Shown here one piece after another: positions 45,765 to 57,908 of a stretch of 64,000 bases of DNA. Position 1 is the first letter of the stretch. The number at the start of each line of letters is the position of its first letter. A model generated the notes under the pieces. That model was not told the DNA's origin and made no database searches. It saw only the letters and a list, made by a program, of their open reading frames with translations. Made by a program: the position numbers and the translations under genes. Source of the stretch: Fragum whitleyi. Lineage: Eukaryota > Mollusca > Bivalvia > Cardiida > Cardiidae. The DNA lies in NCBI GenBank assembly GCA_948146395.1, contig OX411544.1, positions 58,519,642 through 58,583,641 on the forward strand. The letters run 5' to 3'.

Positions 45765-46080
45765 GGCCTCCAGTTGGGCGGGGGGATAGGAATTGTCTGC
45801 TCTAGTCCATGAAGTAAATGGTTAGACCCCACACAAATGGACTCGCGTGTTACTGTAGGTGGAGACTTGTAATGCCAGAACCGAGGGTCCTAGTAGTTGA
45901 GGGAAGCTCAGCTTCTCAAAACACTGCTTAGGCCTTCGTTTTTGTTTGAACAAGATCTTATTTTGGCTGATTAAGGCAATTAGAGCCTTTGGCTTGGTTT
46001 GGTAATTATTAATTGCAAGCCTTTAAATTGCATTCTTTCATTTAATCAATTGTATTAAGTTTAACTAATCTGCCAATGTT
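45765..46080 (+). repeat. Satellite junction module, copy 2
   Basis: GGCCTCCAGTTGGGCGGGGG, AATTGTCTGCTCTAGTCC, GTTGAGGGAAGCTCAGCTTC and ACACTGCTTAGGCCTTCG mirror 35831-36139 and again mark the change from A units to B units. Confidence 0.85.
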
Positions 46081-46269
46081 GCTGCCAGATAAGAGAAAGA
46101 ATAACCTTGTAACTATCTAATACTCTATCTAATACTGCTATTTGAATCTACTAATTCGGGGGCCCCCTAACCTAATTCTAATAGATTAATTCTATTTCAT
46201 CTTAAAACATATAACTCTTTAACTTATGCTGTGAATAATATAATAATTTATAATCTCTAATCTGGCAGC
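46081..46269 (+). mobile_element. 189-bp element with CTGCCAGATNAGAG inverted ends, copy 2
   Basis: GCTGCCAGATAAGAG and CTCTAATCTGGCAGC are inverted. The middle GGGGGCCCCC and CCTAACCTAATTCTA match copy 1. Same orientation and same place relative to the A-to-B junction. Confidence 0.75.
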
Positions 46270-46820
46270 TTAGAAATCAAAGTATGAAAGAAATTATTTT
46301 TCACTTTTTTTTTTATTTTTCCTCTTTGGCTTTTTTTTTTTACATTGGCCATCAACATCAATTCTTCTAATTTTTCATAGTTATCAATTCTATATCTCTT
46401 AAAGATTTTAGAATGTAGAAGATTCAAACAGATTTAACAATTTGCATTTGATTTCAATTGACTTATTTAAGGCAGAAAAAAGATGATTCATATTGACTGT
46501 CTAGTTTGAAGGAACATAATTCTCATTAAATTTGGCTCAATGAATACTAAATCTGATTTATTTAGTTAGTTTGTAAGAGTTTTAATGTTTAAATTGAACA
46601 TCTGAATAACTGGGTTTGGGATTTCAGGGGATGAAACTGAGAAAACGATTCGCAGTTGATTTCAAATATCTCAGTTTAAGACCAATTATAGGATTTAACA
46701 GAAAATTAATTAACTGAAAGGAACCCATGTTTTCGTATTAATTCTCCAGGTTTTGTATCTTTTTTTTCATGCCAATGTTTTCTATTCTTCCTAGAATGCC
46801 ATTGACTAGTAATTAAATCA
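46270..46820 (+). repeat. Satellite, diverged leading B sub-units
   Basis: CAATTTGCATTTGATTTCAA, TTTAAGGCAGAAAA and TTCATATTGACTG resemble the old B block at 36494 more than the homogenised array that follows. Confidence 0.75.
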
Positions 46821-49800
46821 AGCCCATTTCATTTTGGCTGGAATACCTCAAAAAGTTTCAGGATTAAACAATTTTCATTTGGTTTTGAATAACTCGGTTT
46901 GATGATCTAAATTATGATTCTAGTGATAAATAAACGCAACTTCAAACAACCCCCCAAAAAATGGCATTTTTTCCCTCTTTGGCTTATGCATTATTTTGGT
47001 CTATATCTTTAGTTCTTTATAGGGTGCATTGTCCAGTTGGCAGGAACATAATTCTAAATTTATTTTGGCTCAAAAAGTTTCAGGATTAAATAATTTGCAT
47101 TTGGTTTTGAAGAACTCGGTTTGGTGAGCTAAATTAAAGGATTCAAGTGATAAATAAAAGCAAATTCAAACAATCCAACAAAATTGGTGTTTTTTCTCTC
47201 TTTGGCTTATGTATTATTTTGGTCTATATCTTTAGTTCTTTATAGGGTGCATTGTCCAGTTGTCGGAAACATAATTCTTAATTCATTTTGGCTACATCCA
47301 AACTAAATCAGATATATTAGGTTAATAGTAAGTTTTGATGTTTAAATTAAACGTCTGAATAAGGTTTTGGTTTTCAGGGGATGAAAGTGATTAAACAATT
47401 GGGGGTTGATTTCAAAAATCTCAGTATGAATTTAGTTATAAGATTTAGCTTAAAATTGATAAATGGAAAGAAACCCACATTTTCATGTTAGTTCTCTAGA
47501 TTCTGTTTCATCTTTTTTTTTTCCTTGTCATTATCTACTATATTTCCTAAGTGCCATTGGCTAGTAATTAAATCAAGCCCATTTCATTTTGGCTGGAATA
47601 CCTCAAAAAGTTTCAGGATTAAACAATTTGCATTTGGTTTTGAATAACTCGGTTTGATGATCTAAATTATGATTCTAGTGATAAATAAACGCAACTTCAA
47701 ACAACCCAACAAAAATGGCATTTTTTCCCTCTTTGTCTTATGTATTATTTTGGTCTATATCTTTAACTCTTTATAGGGTGCATTGTCCAGTTGGCAGGAA
47801 CATAATTCTAAATTTATTTTGGCTCAAAAAGTTTCAGGATTAAATAATTTGCATTTGGTTTTGAAGAACTCGGTTTGGTGAGCTAAATTAAGATTCAAGT
47901 GATAAATAAAAGCAAATTCAAACAATCCAACAAAATTGGTGTTTTTTCTCTCTTTTGCTTATGTATTATTTTGGTCTATATCTTTAGTTCTTTATAGGGT
48001 GCATTGTCCAGTTGTCGGAAACATAATTCTTAATTAATTTTGGCTACATCCAAACTAAATCAGATATATTAGGTTAATAGTAAGTTTTGATGTTTAAATT
48101 AAACGTCTGAATAAGGTTTTGGTTTTTTAGGGGATGAAAGTGATTAATCAATTGGGGGTTGATTTCAAAAATCTCAGTATGAATTTAGTTATAAATTTAG
48201 CTTAAAATTTATAAATGGAAAGAAACCCACATTTTCATGTTAGTTCTCTAGATTCTGTTTCACTTTTTTTTCCTTGTCATTATCTACTATATTTCCTAAG
48301 TGCCATTGACTAGTAATTAAATCAAGCCCATTTCATTTTGGCTGGAATACCTCAAAAAGTTTCAGGATTAAACAATTTGCATTTGGTTTTGAATAACTCG
48401 GTTTGATGATCTAAATTATGATTCTAGTGATAAATAAACGCAACTTCAAACAACCCAACAAAAATGGCATTTTTTCCCTCTTTGGCTTATGTATTATTTT
48501 GGTCTTTATCTTTAACTCTTTATAGGGTGCATTTTCCAGTTGGCAGGAACATAATTCTAAATTTATTTTGGCTCAAAAAGTTTCAGGATTAAATAATTTG
48601 CATATGGTTTTGAAGAACTCGGTTTCGTGAGCTAAATTAAGATTCAAGTGATAAATAAAAGCAAATTCAAACAATCCAACAAAATTGGTGTTTTTTCTCT
48701 CTTTGGCTTATGTATTATTTTGGTCTATATCTTTAGTTCTTTATAGGGTGCATTGTCCAGTTGTCGGAAACATAATTCTTAATTAATTTTGGCTACATCC
48801 AAACTAAATCAGATATATTAGGTTAATAGTAAGTTTTGATGTTTAAATTAAACGTCTGAATAAGGTTTTGGTTTTCAGGGGATGAAAGTGATTAAACAAT
48901 TGGGGGTTGATTTCAAAAATCTCAGTATGAATTTAGTTATAAGATTTAGCTTAAAATTTATAAATGGAAAGAAACCCACATTTTCATGTTAGTTCTCTAG
49001 ATTCTGTTTCTTTTTTTTTCCCTTGTCATTATCTACAATATTTCCTAAAGTGCCATTGACTAGTAATTAAATCAAGCCCATTTCATTTTGGCTGGAATAC
49101 CTCAAAAAGTTTCAGGATTAAACAATTTGCATTTGGTTTTGAATAACTCGGTTTGATGATCTAAATTATGATTCTAGTGATAAATAAACGCAACTTCAAA
49201 CAACCCAACAAATATGGCATTTTTTCCCTCTTTGGCTTATGTATTATTTTGGTCTATATCTTTAACTATTTAAAGGGTGCATTGTTCAGTTGGCAGGAAC
49301 ATAATTCTAAATTTATTTTGGCTCAAATAGTTTCAGGATTAAATAATTTGCATTTGGTTTTGAAGAACTCGGTTTGGTGAGCTAAATTAAGATTCAAGTG
49401 ATAAAAAAAGCAAATTCAAACAACCCAACAAAATTGGTGTTTTTTCTCTCTTTGGCTTATGTATTATTTTGGTCTATATCTTTAGTTCTTTATAGGGTGC
49501 ATTGTCCAGTTGTCGGAAACATAATTCTTAATTTATTTTGGCTACATCCAAACTAAATCAGATATATTAGGTTAATAGTAAGTTTTGATGTTTAAATTAA
49601 ACGTCTGAATAAGGTTTTGGTTTTCTGGGGATGAAAGTGATTAAACAATTGGGGGTTGATTTCAAAAATCTCAGTATGAATTTAGTTATAAGATTTAGCT
49701 TAAAATTTATAAATGTAAAGAAACCCTCATTTTCATGTTAGTTCTCTAGATTCTGTTTCAATTTTTTTTTCCTTGTCATTATCTACTATATTTCCTAAGT

Positions 49801-52800
49801 GCCATTGACTAGTAGTTAAATCAAGCCCATTTCATTTTGGCTGGAATACCTCAAAAAGTTTCAGGATTAAACAATTTGCATTTGGTTTTGAATAACTCGG
49901 TTTGATGATCTAAATTATGATTCTAGTGATAAATAAACGCAACTTCAAACAACCCAACAAAAATGGCATTTTTTCCCTCTTTGGCTTATGTATTATTTTG
50001 GTCTATATCTTCAACTCTTTATAGGGTGCATTGTCCAGTTGGCAGGAACATAATTCTAAACTTATTTTGGCTCAAAAAGTTTCAGGATTAAATAATTTGC
50101 ATATGGTTTTGAAGAACTCGGTTTGGTGAGCTAAATTAAGATTCAAGTGATAAATAAAAGCAAATTCAAACAACCCAACAAAATTGGTGTTTTTTCTCTC
50201 TTTGGCTTATGTATTATTTTGGTCTATATCTTTAGTTCTTTATAGGGTGCATTGTCCAGTTGTCGGAAACATAATTCTTAATTAATTTTGGCTACATCCA
50301 AACTAAATCAGATATATTAGGTTAATAGTAAGTTTTGATGTTTAAATTAAACGTCTGAATAAGGTTTTGGTTTTCAGGGGATGAAAGTGATTAAACAATT
50401 GGGGGTTGATTTCAAAAATCTCAGTATGAATTTAGTTATAAGATTTAGCTTAAAATTTATAAATGGAAAGAAACCCACATTTTCATGTTAGTTCTCTAGA
50501 TTCTGTTTCATTTTTTTTCCCTTGTCATTATCTACTATATTTCTTAGTGCCATTGACTAGTAATTAAATCAAGCCCATTTCATTTTGGCTGGAATACCTC
50601 AAAAAGTTTCAGGATTAAACAATTTGCATTTGGTTTTGAATAACTCGGTTTGATGATCTAAATTATGATTCTAGTGATAAAGAAATGCAACTTCAAACAA
50701 CCCAACAAAAATGGCATTTTTTCCCTCTTTGGCTTATGTATTATTTTGGTCTATATCTTTAACTATTTAAAGGGTGCATTGTCCAGTTGGTAGGAACATA
50801 ATTCTAAATTTATTTTGGCTCAAAAAGTTTCAGGATTAAATAATTTGCATATGGTTTTGAAGAACTCGGTTTGGTGAGCTAAATTAAGATTCAAGTGATA
50901 AATAAAAGCAAATTCAAACAACCCAACAAAATTGGTGTTTTCTCTCTCTTTGGCTTATGTATTATTTTTGTCTATATCTTTAGTTCTTTATAGGGTGCAT
51001 TGTCCAGTTGTCGGAAACATAATTCTTAATTAATTTTGGCTACATCCAAACTAAATCAGATATATTAGGTTAATAGTAAGTTTTTATGTTTAAATTAAAC
51101 ATCTGAATAAGGTTTTGGTTTTCAGGGGATGAAAGTGATTAAACAATTGGGGGTTGATTTCAAAAATCTCAGTATGAATTTAGTTATAAGATTTAGCTTA
51201 AAATTTATAAATGGAAAGAAACCCACATTTTCATGTTAGTTCTCTAGATTCTGTTTCATTTTTTTTCCCTTGTCATTATCTACTATATTTCTTAGTGCCA
51301 TTGACTAGTAATTAAATCAAGCCCATTTCATTTTGGCTGGAATACCTCAAAAAGTTTCAGGATTAAACAATTTGCATTTGGTTTTGAATAACTCGGTTTG
51401 ATGATCTAAATTATGATTCTAGTGATAAAGAAATGCAACTTCAAACAACCCAACAAAAATGGCATTTTTTCCCTCTTTGGCTTATGTATTATTTTGGTCT
51501 ATATCTTTAACTATTTAAAGGGTGCATTGTCCAGTTGTCGGAAACATAATTCTTAATTTATTTTGGCTACATCCAAACTAAATCAGATATATTAGGTTAA
51601 TAGTAAGTTTTTATGTTTAAATTAAACATCTGAATAAGGTTTTGGTTTTCAGGGGATGAAAGTGATTAAACAATTGGGGGTTGATTTCAAAAATCTCAGT
51701 ATGAATTTAGTTATAAGATTTAGCTTAAAATTTATAAATGGAAAGAAACCCACATTTTCATGTTAGTTCTCTAGATTCTGTTTCATTTTTTTCCCTTGTC
51801 ATTATCTACTATATTTCCTAAAGTGCCATTGACTAGTAATTAAATCAAGCCCATTTCATTTTGGCTGGAATACCTCAAAAAGTTTCAGGATTAAACAATT
51901 TGCATTTTATTTTGAATAACTCGGTTTGATGATCTAAATTATGATTCTAGTGATAAATAAACGCAACTTCAAACAACCCAACAAAAATGGCATTTTTTCC
52001 CTCTTTGGCTTATGTATTATTTTGGTCTATATCTTTAACTATTTATAGGGTGCATTGTCCAGTTGGTAGGAACATAATTCTAAATTTATTTTGGCTCAAA
52101 AAGTTTCAGGATTAAATAATTTGCATATGGTTTTGAAGAACTCGGTTTGGTGAGCTAAATTAAGATTCAAGTGATAAATAAAAGCAAATTCAAACAACCC
52201 AACAAAATTGGTGTTTTTCTCTCTTTGGCTTATGTATTATTTTGGTCTATATCTTTAGTTCTTTATAGGGTGCATTGTCCAGTTGTCGGAAACATAATTT
52301 CTTAATTCATTTTGGCTACATCCAAACTAAATCAGATATATTAGGTTAATAGTAAGTTTTGATGTTTAAATTAAACGTCTGAATAAGGTTTTGGTTTTCA
52401 GGGGATGAAAGTGATTAAACAATTGGGGGTTAATTTCAAAAATCTCAGTATGAATTTAGTTATAAGATTTAGCTTAAAATTTATAAATGGAAAGAAACCC
52501 ACATTTTCATGTTAGTTCTCTAGATTCTGTTTCACTTTTTTTCCCTTGTCATTATCTACTATATTTCCTAAAGTGCCATTGACTAGTAATTAAATCAAGC
52601 CCATTTCATTTTGGCTGGAATACCTCAAAAAGTTTCAGGATTAAACAATTTGCATTTGGTTTTGAATAACTCGGTTTGATGATCTAAATTATGATTCTAG
52701 TGATAAATAAACACAACTTCAAACAACCCAACAAAAATGGCATTTTTTCCCTCTTTGGCTTATGTATTATTTTGGTCTATATCTTTAACTCTTTATAGGG

Positions 52801-54909
52801 TGCATTGTCCAGTTGGTAGGAACATAATTCTAAATTTATTTTGGCTCAAAAAGTTTCAGGATTAAATAATTTGCATATGGTTTTGAAGAACTCGGTTTGG
52901 TGAGCTAAATTAAGATTCAAGTGATAAATAAAAGCAAATTCAAACAACCCAACAAAATTGGTGTTTTTCTCTCTTTGGCTTATGTATTATTTTGGTCTAT
53001 ATCTTTAGTTCTTTATAGGGTGCATTGTCCAGTTGTCGGAAACATAATTTCTTAATTCATTTTGGCTACATCCAAACTAAATCAGATATATTAGGTTAAT
53101 AGTAAGTTTTGATGTTTAAATTAAACGTCTGAATAAGGTTTTGGTTTTCAGGGGATGAAAGTGATTAAACAAATGGGGGTTGATTTTAAAAATCTCAGTA
53201 TGAATTTAGTTATAAGATTTAGCTTAAAATTTATAAATGGAAAGAAACCCACATTTTCATGTTAGTTCTCTAGATTCTGTTTCACTTTTTTTCCCTTGTC
53301 ATTATCTACTATATTTCCTAAGTGCCATTGACTAGTAGTTAAATCAAGCCCATTTCATTTTGGCTGGAATACCTCAAAAAGCTCCGGGATTAAACAATTT
53401 GCATTTGGTTTTGAATAACTTGGTTTGATGATCTAAAAGCCGCCACCATAGTGCAGTTGGTTAGGCATAAGACTTCCAATCTGGAAGTCGTGGGTTCGAT
53501 CCCCGGTGGCGGCAAATATCCTTTCCGACGTTTGTCTCTCACCAATGGGTAGATAATCGTAAACCTATGTGTGATAGCAGTCGGAGGCTAGGAAAGGATG
53601 TAGTGGTAGTACAGGTGAAAAGAAATACCAGGAATCCATTGTTAGGTAGTCCGGCCGCCGCGATATAACTGAAATAATGTTGAAAGCGGCGTTAAACTCC
53701 AATCAATCAATTGATGATCTAAATTATGATTCTAGTGATAAAGAAACGAAACTTCAAACAACCCAACAAAAATGGCATTTTTTCCCTCTTTGGCTTATGT
53801 ATTATTTTGGTCTATATCTTTAACTCTTTATAGGGTGCATTGTCCAGTTGGCAGGAACATAATTCTAAATTTATTTTGGCTCAAAAAGTTTCAGGATTAA
53901 ATAATTTGCATATGGTTTTGAAGAACTCGGTTTGGTGAGCTAAATTAAGATTCAAGTGATAAATAAAAGCAAATTCAAACAATCCAACAAAATTGGTGTT
54001 TTTTCTCTCTTTTGCTTATGTATTATTTTGGTCTATATCTTTAGTTCTTTATAGGGTGCATTGTCCAGTTGTCGGAAACATTATTCTTAATTAATTTTGG
54101 CTACATCCAAACTAAATCAGATATATTAGGTTAATAGTAAGTTTTGATGTTTAAATTAAACGTCTGAATAAGGTTTTGGTTTTCAGGGGATGAAAGTGAT
54201 TAAACAATTGGGGGTTGATTTCAAAAATCTCAATATGAATTTAGTTATAAGATTTAGCTTAAAATTTATAAATGGAAAGAAACCCACATTTTCATGTTAG
54301 TTCTCTAGATTCTGTTTCATTTTTTTCCACTTGTTATTATCTACTATATTTCCTAAAGTGCCATTGACTAGTAATTAAATCAAGCCCATTTCATTTTGGC
54401 TGGAATACCTCAAAAAGTTTCAGGATTAAACAATTTGCATTTGGTTTTGAATAACTCGGTTTGATGATCTAAATTATGATTCTAGTGATAAATAAACGCA
54501 ACTTCAAACAACCCAACAAAAATGGCATTTTTTCCCTCTTTGGCTTATGTATTATTTTGGTCTATAACTTTTACTCTTTAAAGGGTGCATTGTCCAGTTG
54601 GCAGGAACATAATTCTAAATTTATTTTGGCTACATCCAAACTAAATCAGATATATTACGTTAATTGCAAGTTTTGATATTTAAATTAAATGTCTGAATAA
54701 GGTTTTGGATTACAGGGGATGAAAGTGATTAAACAATTTGTGGTTGATTTAAAAAAATATCAGTTTGAGTCTAGTTATAGGATTTAATGGAAAATTGATA
54801 AATGGAAAGAAACCCACATTTTCATTTTAGTTCTCTAGATTCGGTTTCTTTTTTTTTCCTTGCCAATATCTACTATTTTTCCTAGAGTGCTATTGACTAG
54901 TAATAATCA
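46821..54909 (+). repeat. Satellite, homogenised B array (750-bp higher-order unit)
   Basis: AGCCCATTTCATTTTGGCTG starts units at 46821, 47576, 48325, 49075, 49824, 50572, 51320, 51848, 52598, 53347, 54384 and 54910. Spacing is 748-755, apart from two units of 528 and 526 and one of 1037 that holds a SINE. Each unit has two related sub-repeats (CAAAAAGTTTCAGGATTAAA recurs 221 bp later) plus a third part of about 300 bp (ACATCCAAACTAAATCAGAT). Sequence between units differs by only a few bases, so the array is recently homogenised. Short frames here are artefacts. Confidence 0.96.
53438..53710 (+). mobile_element. SINE, full length, Gly(TCC)-like head, in B array
   Basis: Flanked by TTGATGATCTAAA (53425-53437, 53711-53723), which is native array sequence. 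The head has box A TAGTGCAGTTGGTTAGG, anticodon region GACTTCCAATC and box B GGGTTCGATCCCC. The anticodon looks like Gly(TCC), not Asp(GTC). The body and AATC tail are the same as in other copies, so one body is found with more than one tRNA-type head. Confidence 0.95.
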
Positions 54910-55145
54910 AGCCCATTTCATTTTGGCTGGAATATCTCAAAAAGTTTCAGTATTCATGTGAGATAAAAGCAACTTCAAACAACCCAACAAATATGGTGTG
55001 TTTTATTTCTGTTTGGCTTATGTATTATTTTGGTCTATATCTTTAATTCTTTATAGGGTGCATTGTCCAGTTGTCAGGAGCATGATTCTCAATTTATTTT
55101 GGCTACATCCAAATTAAATCAGATATATTTGGTTTATTGCAAATT
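54910..55145 (+). repeat. Satellite, diverged trailing B sub-unit
   Basis: TGTATTATTTTGGTCTATAT, GGGTGCATTGTCCAGTTGTC and GGCTACATCCAAATTAAATC are diverged from the core array, as expected at an array edge. Confidence 0.8.
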
Positions 55146-55325
55146 ACTGCCAGATAAGAGATTATATATTATATCATCCGCTGTATAAGTTATGATTTAG
55201 ATGATGTAAGACGTCTTAAAATTAGTTGATTAGATGTAGGTTTAGGGGCCCCTGAAGTAGATTTGCATAGTATTAGATTAGTATTTGATAGAGTTACAAG
55301 GTTATTTTAACTCCTATCTGGCAGC
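55146..55325 (-). mobile_element. CTGCCAGATNAGAG element, copy 3, opposite orientation
   Basis: ACTGCCAGATAAGAG and CTCCTATCTGGCAGC are the ends. The minus strand gives AATAACCTTGTAACTCTATC and CAGGGGCCCCTAAACC, matching copies 1 and 2 read forward. It closes the satellite region at its right edge. Confidence 0.7.
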
Positions 55326-55880
55326 AGATAAAAAAGAGTTTTAAGCAAATTATTTTTCACATTTTTTTCCTCTTTGGCTTTGTATCGTTATTTTGGCCGA
55401 CATCAATTATTCTTGATGTGCATTGTCTAGTTATCAAGCCTATACAATGTTTCATTTTTCCTGGATATCTCAAAAGATTAAGGATTTGTATTATTATTTT
55501 GGTCTACCGGTATATCTTATATAGCGGGCATTGGCGAGTTATTAAGAACATAATTCTCTTTTCTTTTGGCTACATCCACACTAAATTGAATGTATTTGGA
55601 TAAATTGAAAGAGTTTAGATTGAATATCTTACTAAGATTTCAGATTGTAGGGAATAAAACAGATTAAGCATCTCATATTGGATTTCTAATAAATCAGTTT
55701 GAGACAATAAATTATAGGTTTTAACTGAAAATTAACATGAAGTCATTTCTCTAATTAAGTTATATAATGGAAACTTTCATAATCATTTTCTCAGAATGTA
55801 ACTGATGGTAACAACCAAATTTCACTGGAATGATCATTGAGTGACCCTTTATCAGTCTACCAAAAATTATTGTGATCAGA
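55326..55880 (+). repeat. Decayed B-like sequence
   Basis: TTCCTCTTTGGCTTTGTATCG, GCATTGTCTAGTTATCAAGC and TTTTGGCTACATCCACACTA are weak matches to B sub-units up to about 55700; nothing is recognised after that. Confidence 0.5.
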
Positions 55881-55881
55881 T

Positions 55882-55949
55882 GGGGGGGGGGGGGGGGAGA
55901 GGGAGGGGGGGTCTAGTTTTCAGGGGGGGGGGTTAAGGGGGGGGGGGGC
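55882..55949 (+). repeat. G-run cluster
   Basis: Several runs of 7-16 G within 68 bp, able to form G-quadruplexes. Run lengths may be assembly-sensitive. Confidence 0.92.
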
Positions 55950-56139
55950 AATATCTTCCTTGTGTGCATTTTCTAGTTGTAATCAAAACCATTTCATTTT
56001 GACTTAAATATCTCAAAAACATGTTAAGGTCTGAAATAGATTCAAATTGTGATTTTTTTCCATGGCAATTTTTCTTTTGGGTCTTGAATCGTTCTTTTCA
56101 TGGCAAATATCTTTCAATAACATTCTTTTTTTTTACAGA

Positions 56140-56430
56140 GAAAGTCAAAAGTCCAAGTAGTCTATGATGAATACACCCTTGAAGGCCCAAAATGCTGTAA
56201 ACATTGACAAAAAACATAGGTACGGACCAGGATGGAGTAACTTGGACAGATGTTCTATGATGTATACACCTCCTTGTTTGCCCAGATATCTGTATATATT
56301 GCCAGAAAATAGGTGAAGACCAGGCTGGAGTCACCCGGATAGATGTTTATGAATACACCTCATTGAAAGCCCAGATATCTGTAAACATTGACGAAAAACA
56401 TGCATAGACCAGGCTGGAGTCTCCTTACAC
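56140..56430 (+). repeat. Three tandem units of about 90 bp
   Basis: ATACACC followed by a GGCCC/GCCCAGATATCTGTA segment and GACCAGGCTGGAGT recurs with starts near 56170, 56264 and 56353. Confidence 0.82.
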
Positions 56431-57908
56431 TACAAATTGTGGATAAAACTCACAGGTTGGTCTCAACACATGTACTGCAGCAAAACTTATGTTTATTGAC
56501 CACTTACAGGGTTCTCGACTTACAGTATCCCTGGATCCAAAAATAATGGAGGGATCCCATTAGCTCAAGCAAAATTCCGGCAGGTTCCATATATTAATAG
56601 AAATTTAGAAGTTGGTTTGCAGGTCAGACTAGGAGCAGTCTGCACATATGTGCAATCTGATGTTAGTCTATTCCATCCAATTTCCCTCACAAATCAGTAG
56701 TGTTGATAAAAGACCATGTTTGCATAATAGATAATGGCCTAGAGTTAGGGCATCCCCTGTAGGTGTTATTCTGCGTTATTAATGAACTGGCAGGGCATGG
56801 CTCAGCTCTGACGTAATTTGGGAAGTAATTTGGCAAGTTAACTTTTCATTATTTTGGGTTATTTCAAAATTGAGTCTGAAATTATCGTTAGTGCCAGAAA
56901 TAACTGTATCCAAAAACAAAATAAATTCATGTGCTTGGAGAAGTGACCATGTTTCATTGATGGGTTACCAAAGCCTCGTAACTTCATGTTGGACAAGCTG
57001 AAGTTACGAGGTTTTGGTAACCAACCTATGATTTAAGCTTTCAAGTTATTTATGACGACTATCTATCTATAAAAGCTAGTAACTGTAAATGATAGCTGAT
57101 TTACCTTAACCTTAAGTGCGTTAATAAGGCTTCGCACTGCCAGCTAGGGCAAACATCATGGATTATAAAAAGCAAACATTCAAACTGTAAATAGTGATAT
57201 CACAATTATCTTTATGCAATAATACAGAAATACCTTTGATTTATACCTGTTTAATTCGACACCATATTTCATGTGTTCAAATTGAAAATAAAGTAGTCCA
57301 AAATGGCTAAATTTCTGTGTAACTAAATTCTGCTGTTTGTCGTTAACAGATATAGCCAAAAAAATAAAGTACCTGCAGAAAAAACCCAGCTCTTATTAAC
57401 TAGGCTGGTTTCAGAGAAATCTGAGACATTGTCATAACCTTAGTGGCTGCCTTTGGTGTGAAAGACTTTAATCTTAGTCATATCCCTATTTATAGTTGTT
57501 ATCAGTATCATGCAAAGATGTGCAAGCGATATTTAGATAGTTTGTGTTCATGGACTTCAGAGTTATGGCCCTTTGGAAAATGGCTTTTTATTATAGACAA
57601 GTGCTTTTAGGGGGTATTAGTCTGCTTCGGGACAGTCAAGCTTAATTTTTGTTGTATTTAATTCTAGATTCATACATATTCATGGGTTCCTCTCAAAGTG
57701 GTCCCATAAGAAATGTTTTATTATTACAGCCTAGCTCTTGTTACTCTGTGATATTAAGTTTTAAGACATTTAAGAGATTATTTGTTAATTTCATGAAGGT
57801 ATGAAACTTATTACTTAATCACACTCACATAAATCAGCTTCACACATTCATACAGTGTAGTAAGATTTTAGTTTCATAGCTCCATTAAATTGTCAATAAT
57901 CTTATCTA
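56431..57908. other. No gene recognised
   Basis: Apart from the hairpin at 56962-57021 I see no repeat, exon or RNA gene here. Confidence 0.5.
56962..57021. repeat. Hairpin element, CTCGTAACTTCA stem, type 1 arms
   Basis: Arms GGTTACCAAA / TTTGGTAACC and stem CCTCGTAACTTCA / TGAAGTTACGAGG. The outer arms are like 20625-20690. A decayed relative is at 61150-61200. Confidence 0.85.

Noticed and set aside
49168..54676. Frames starting MILVINKRNFKQPNK in the B array
   Set aside because: They arise from the 750-bp satellite and are opened or closed by single-base differences between units.
46821..54909. CRISPR array
   Set aside because: Repeat units are 750 bp with no short direct repeats separated by unique spacers, and the DNA is eukaryotic.
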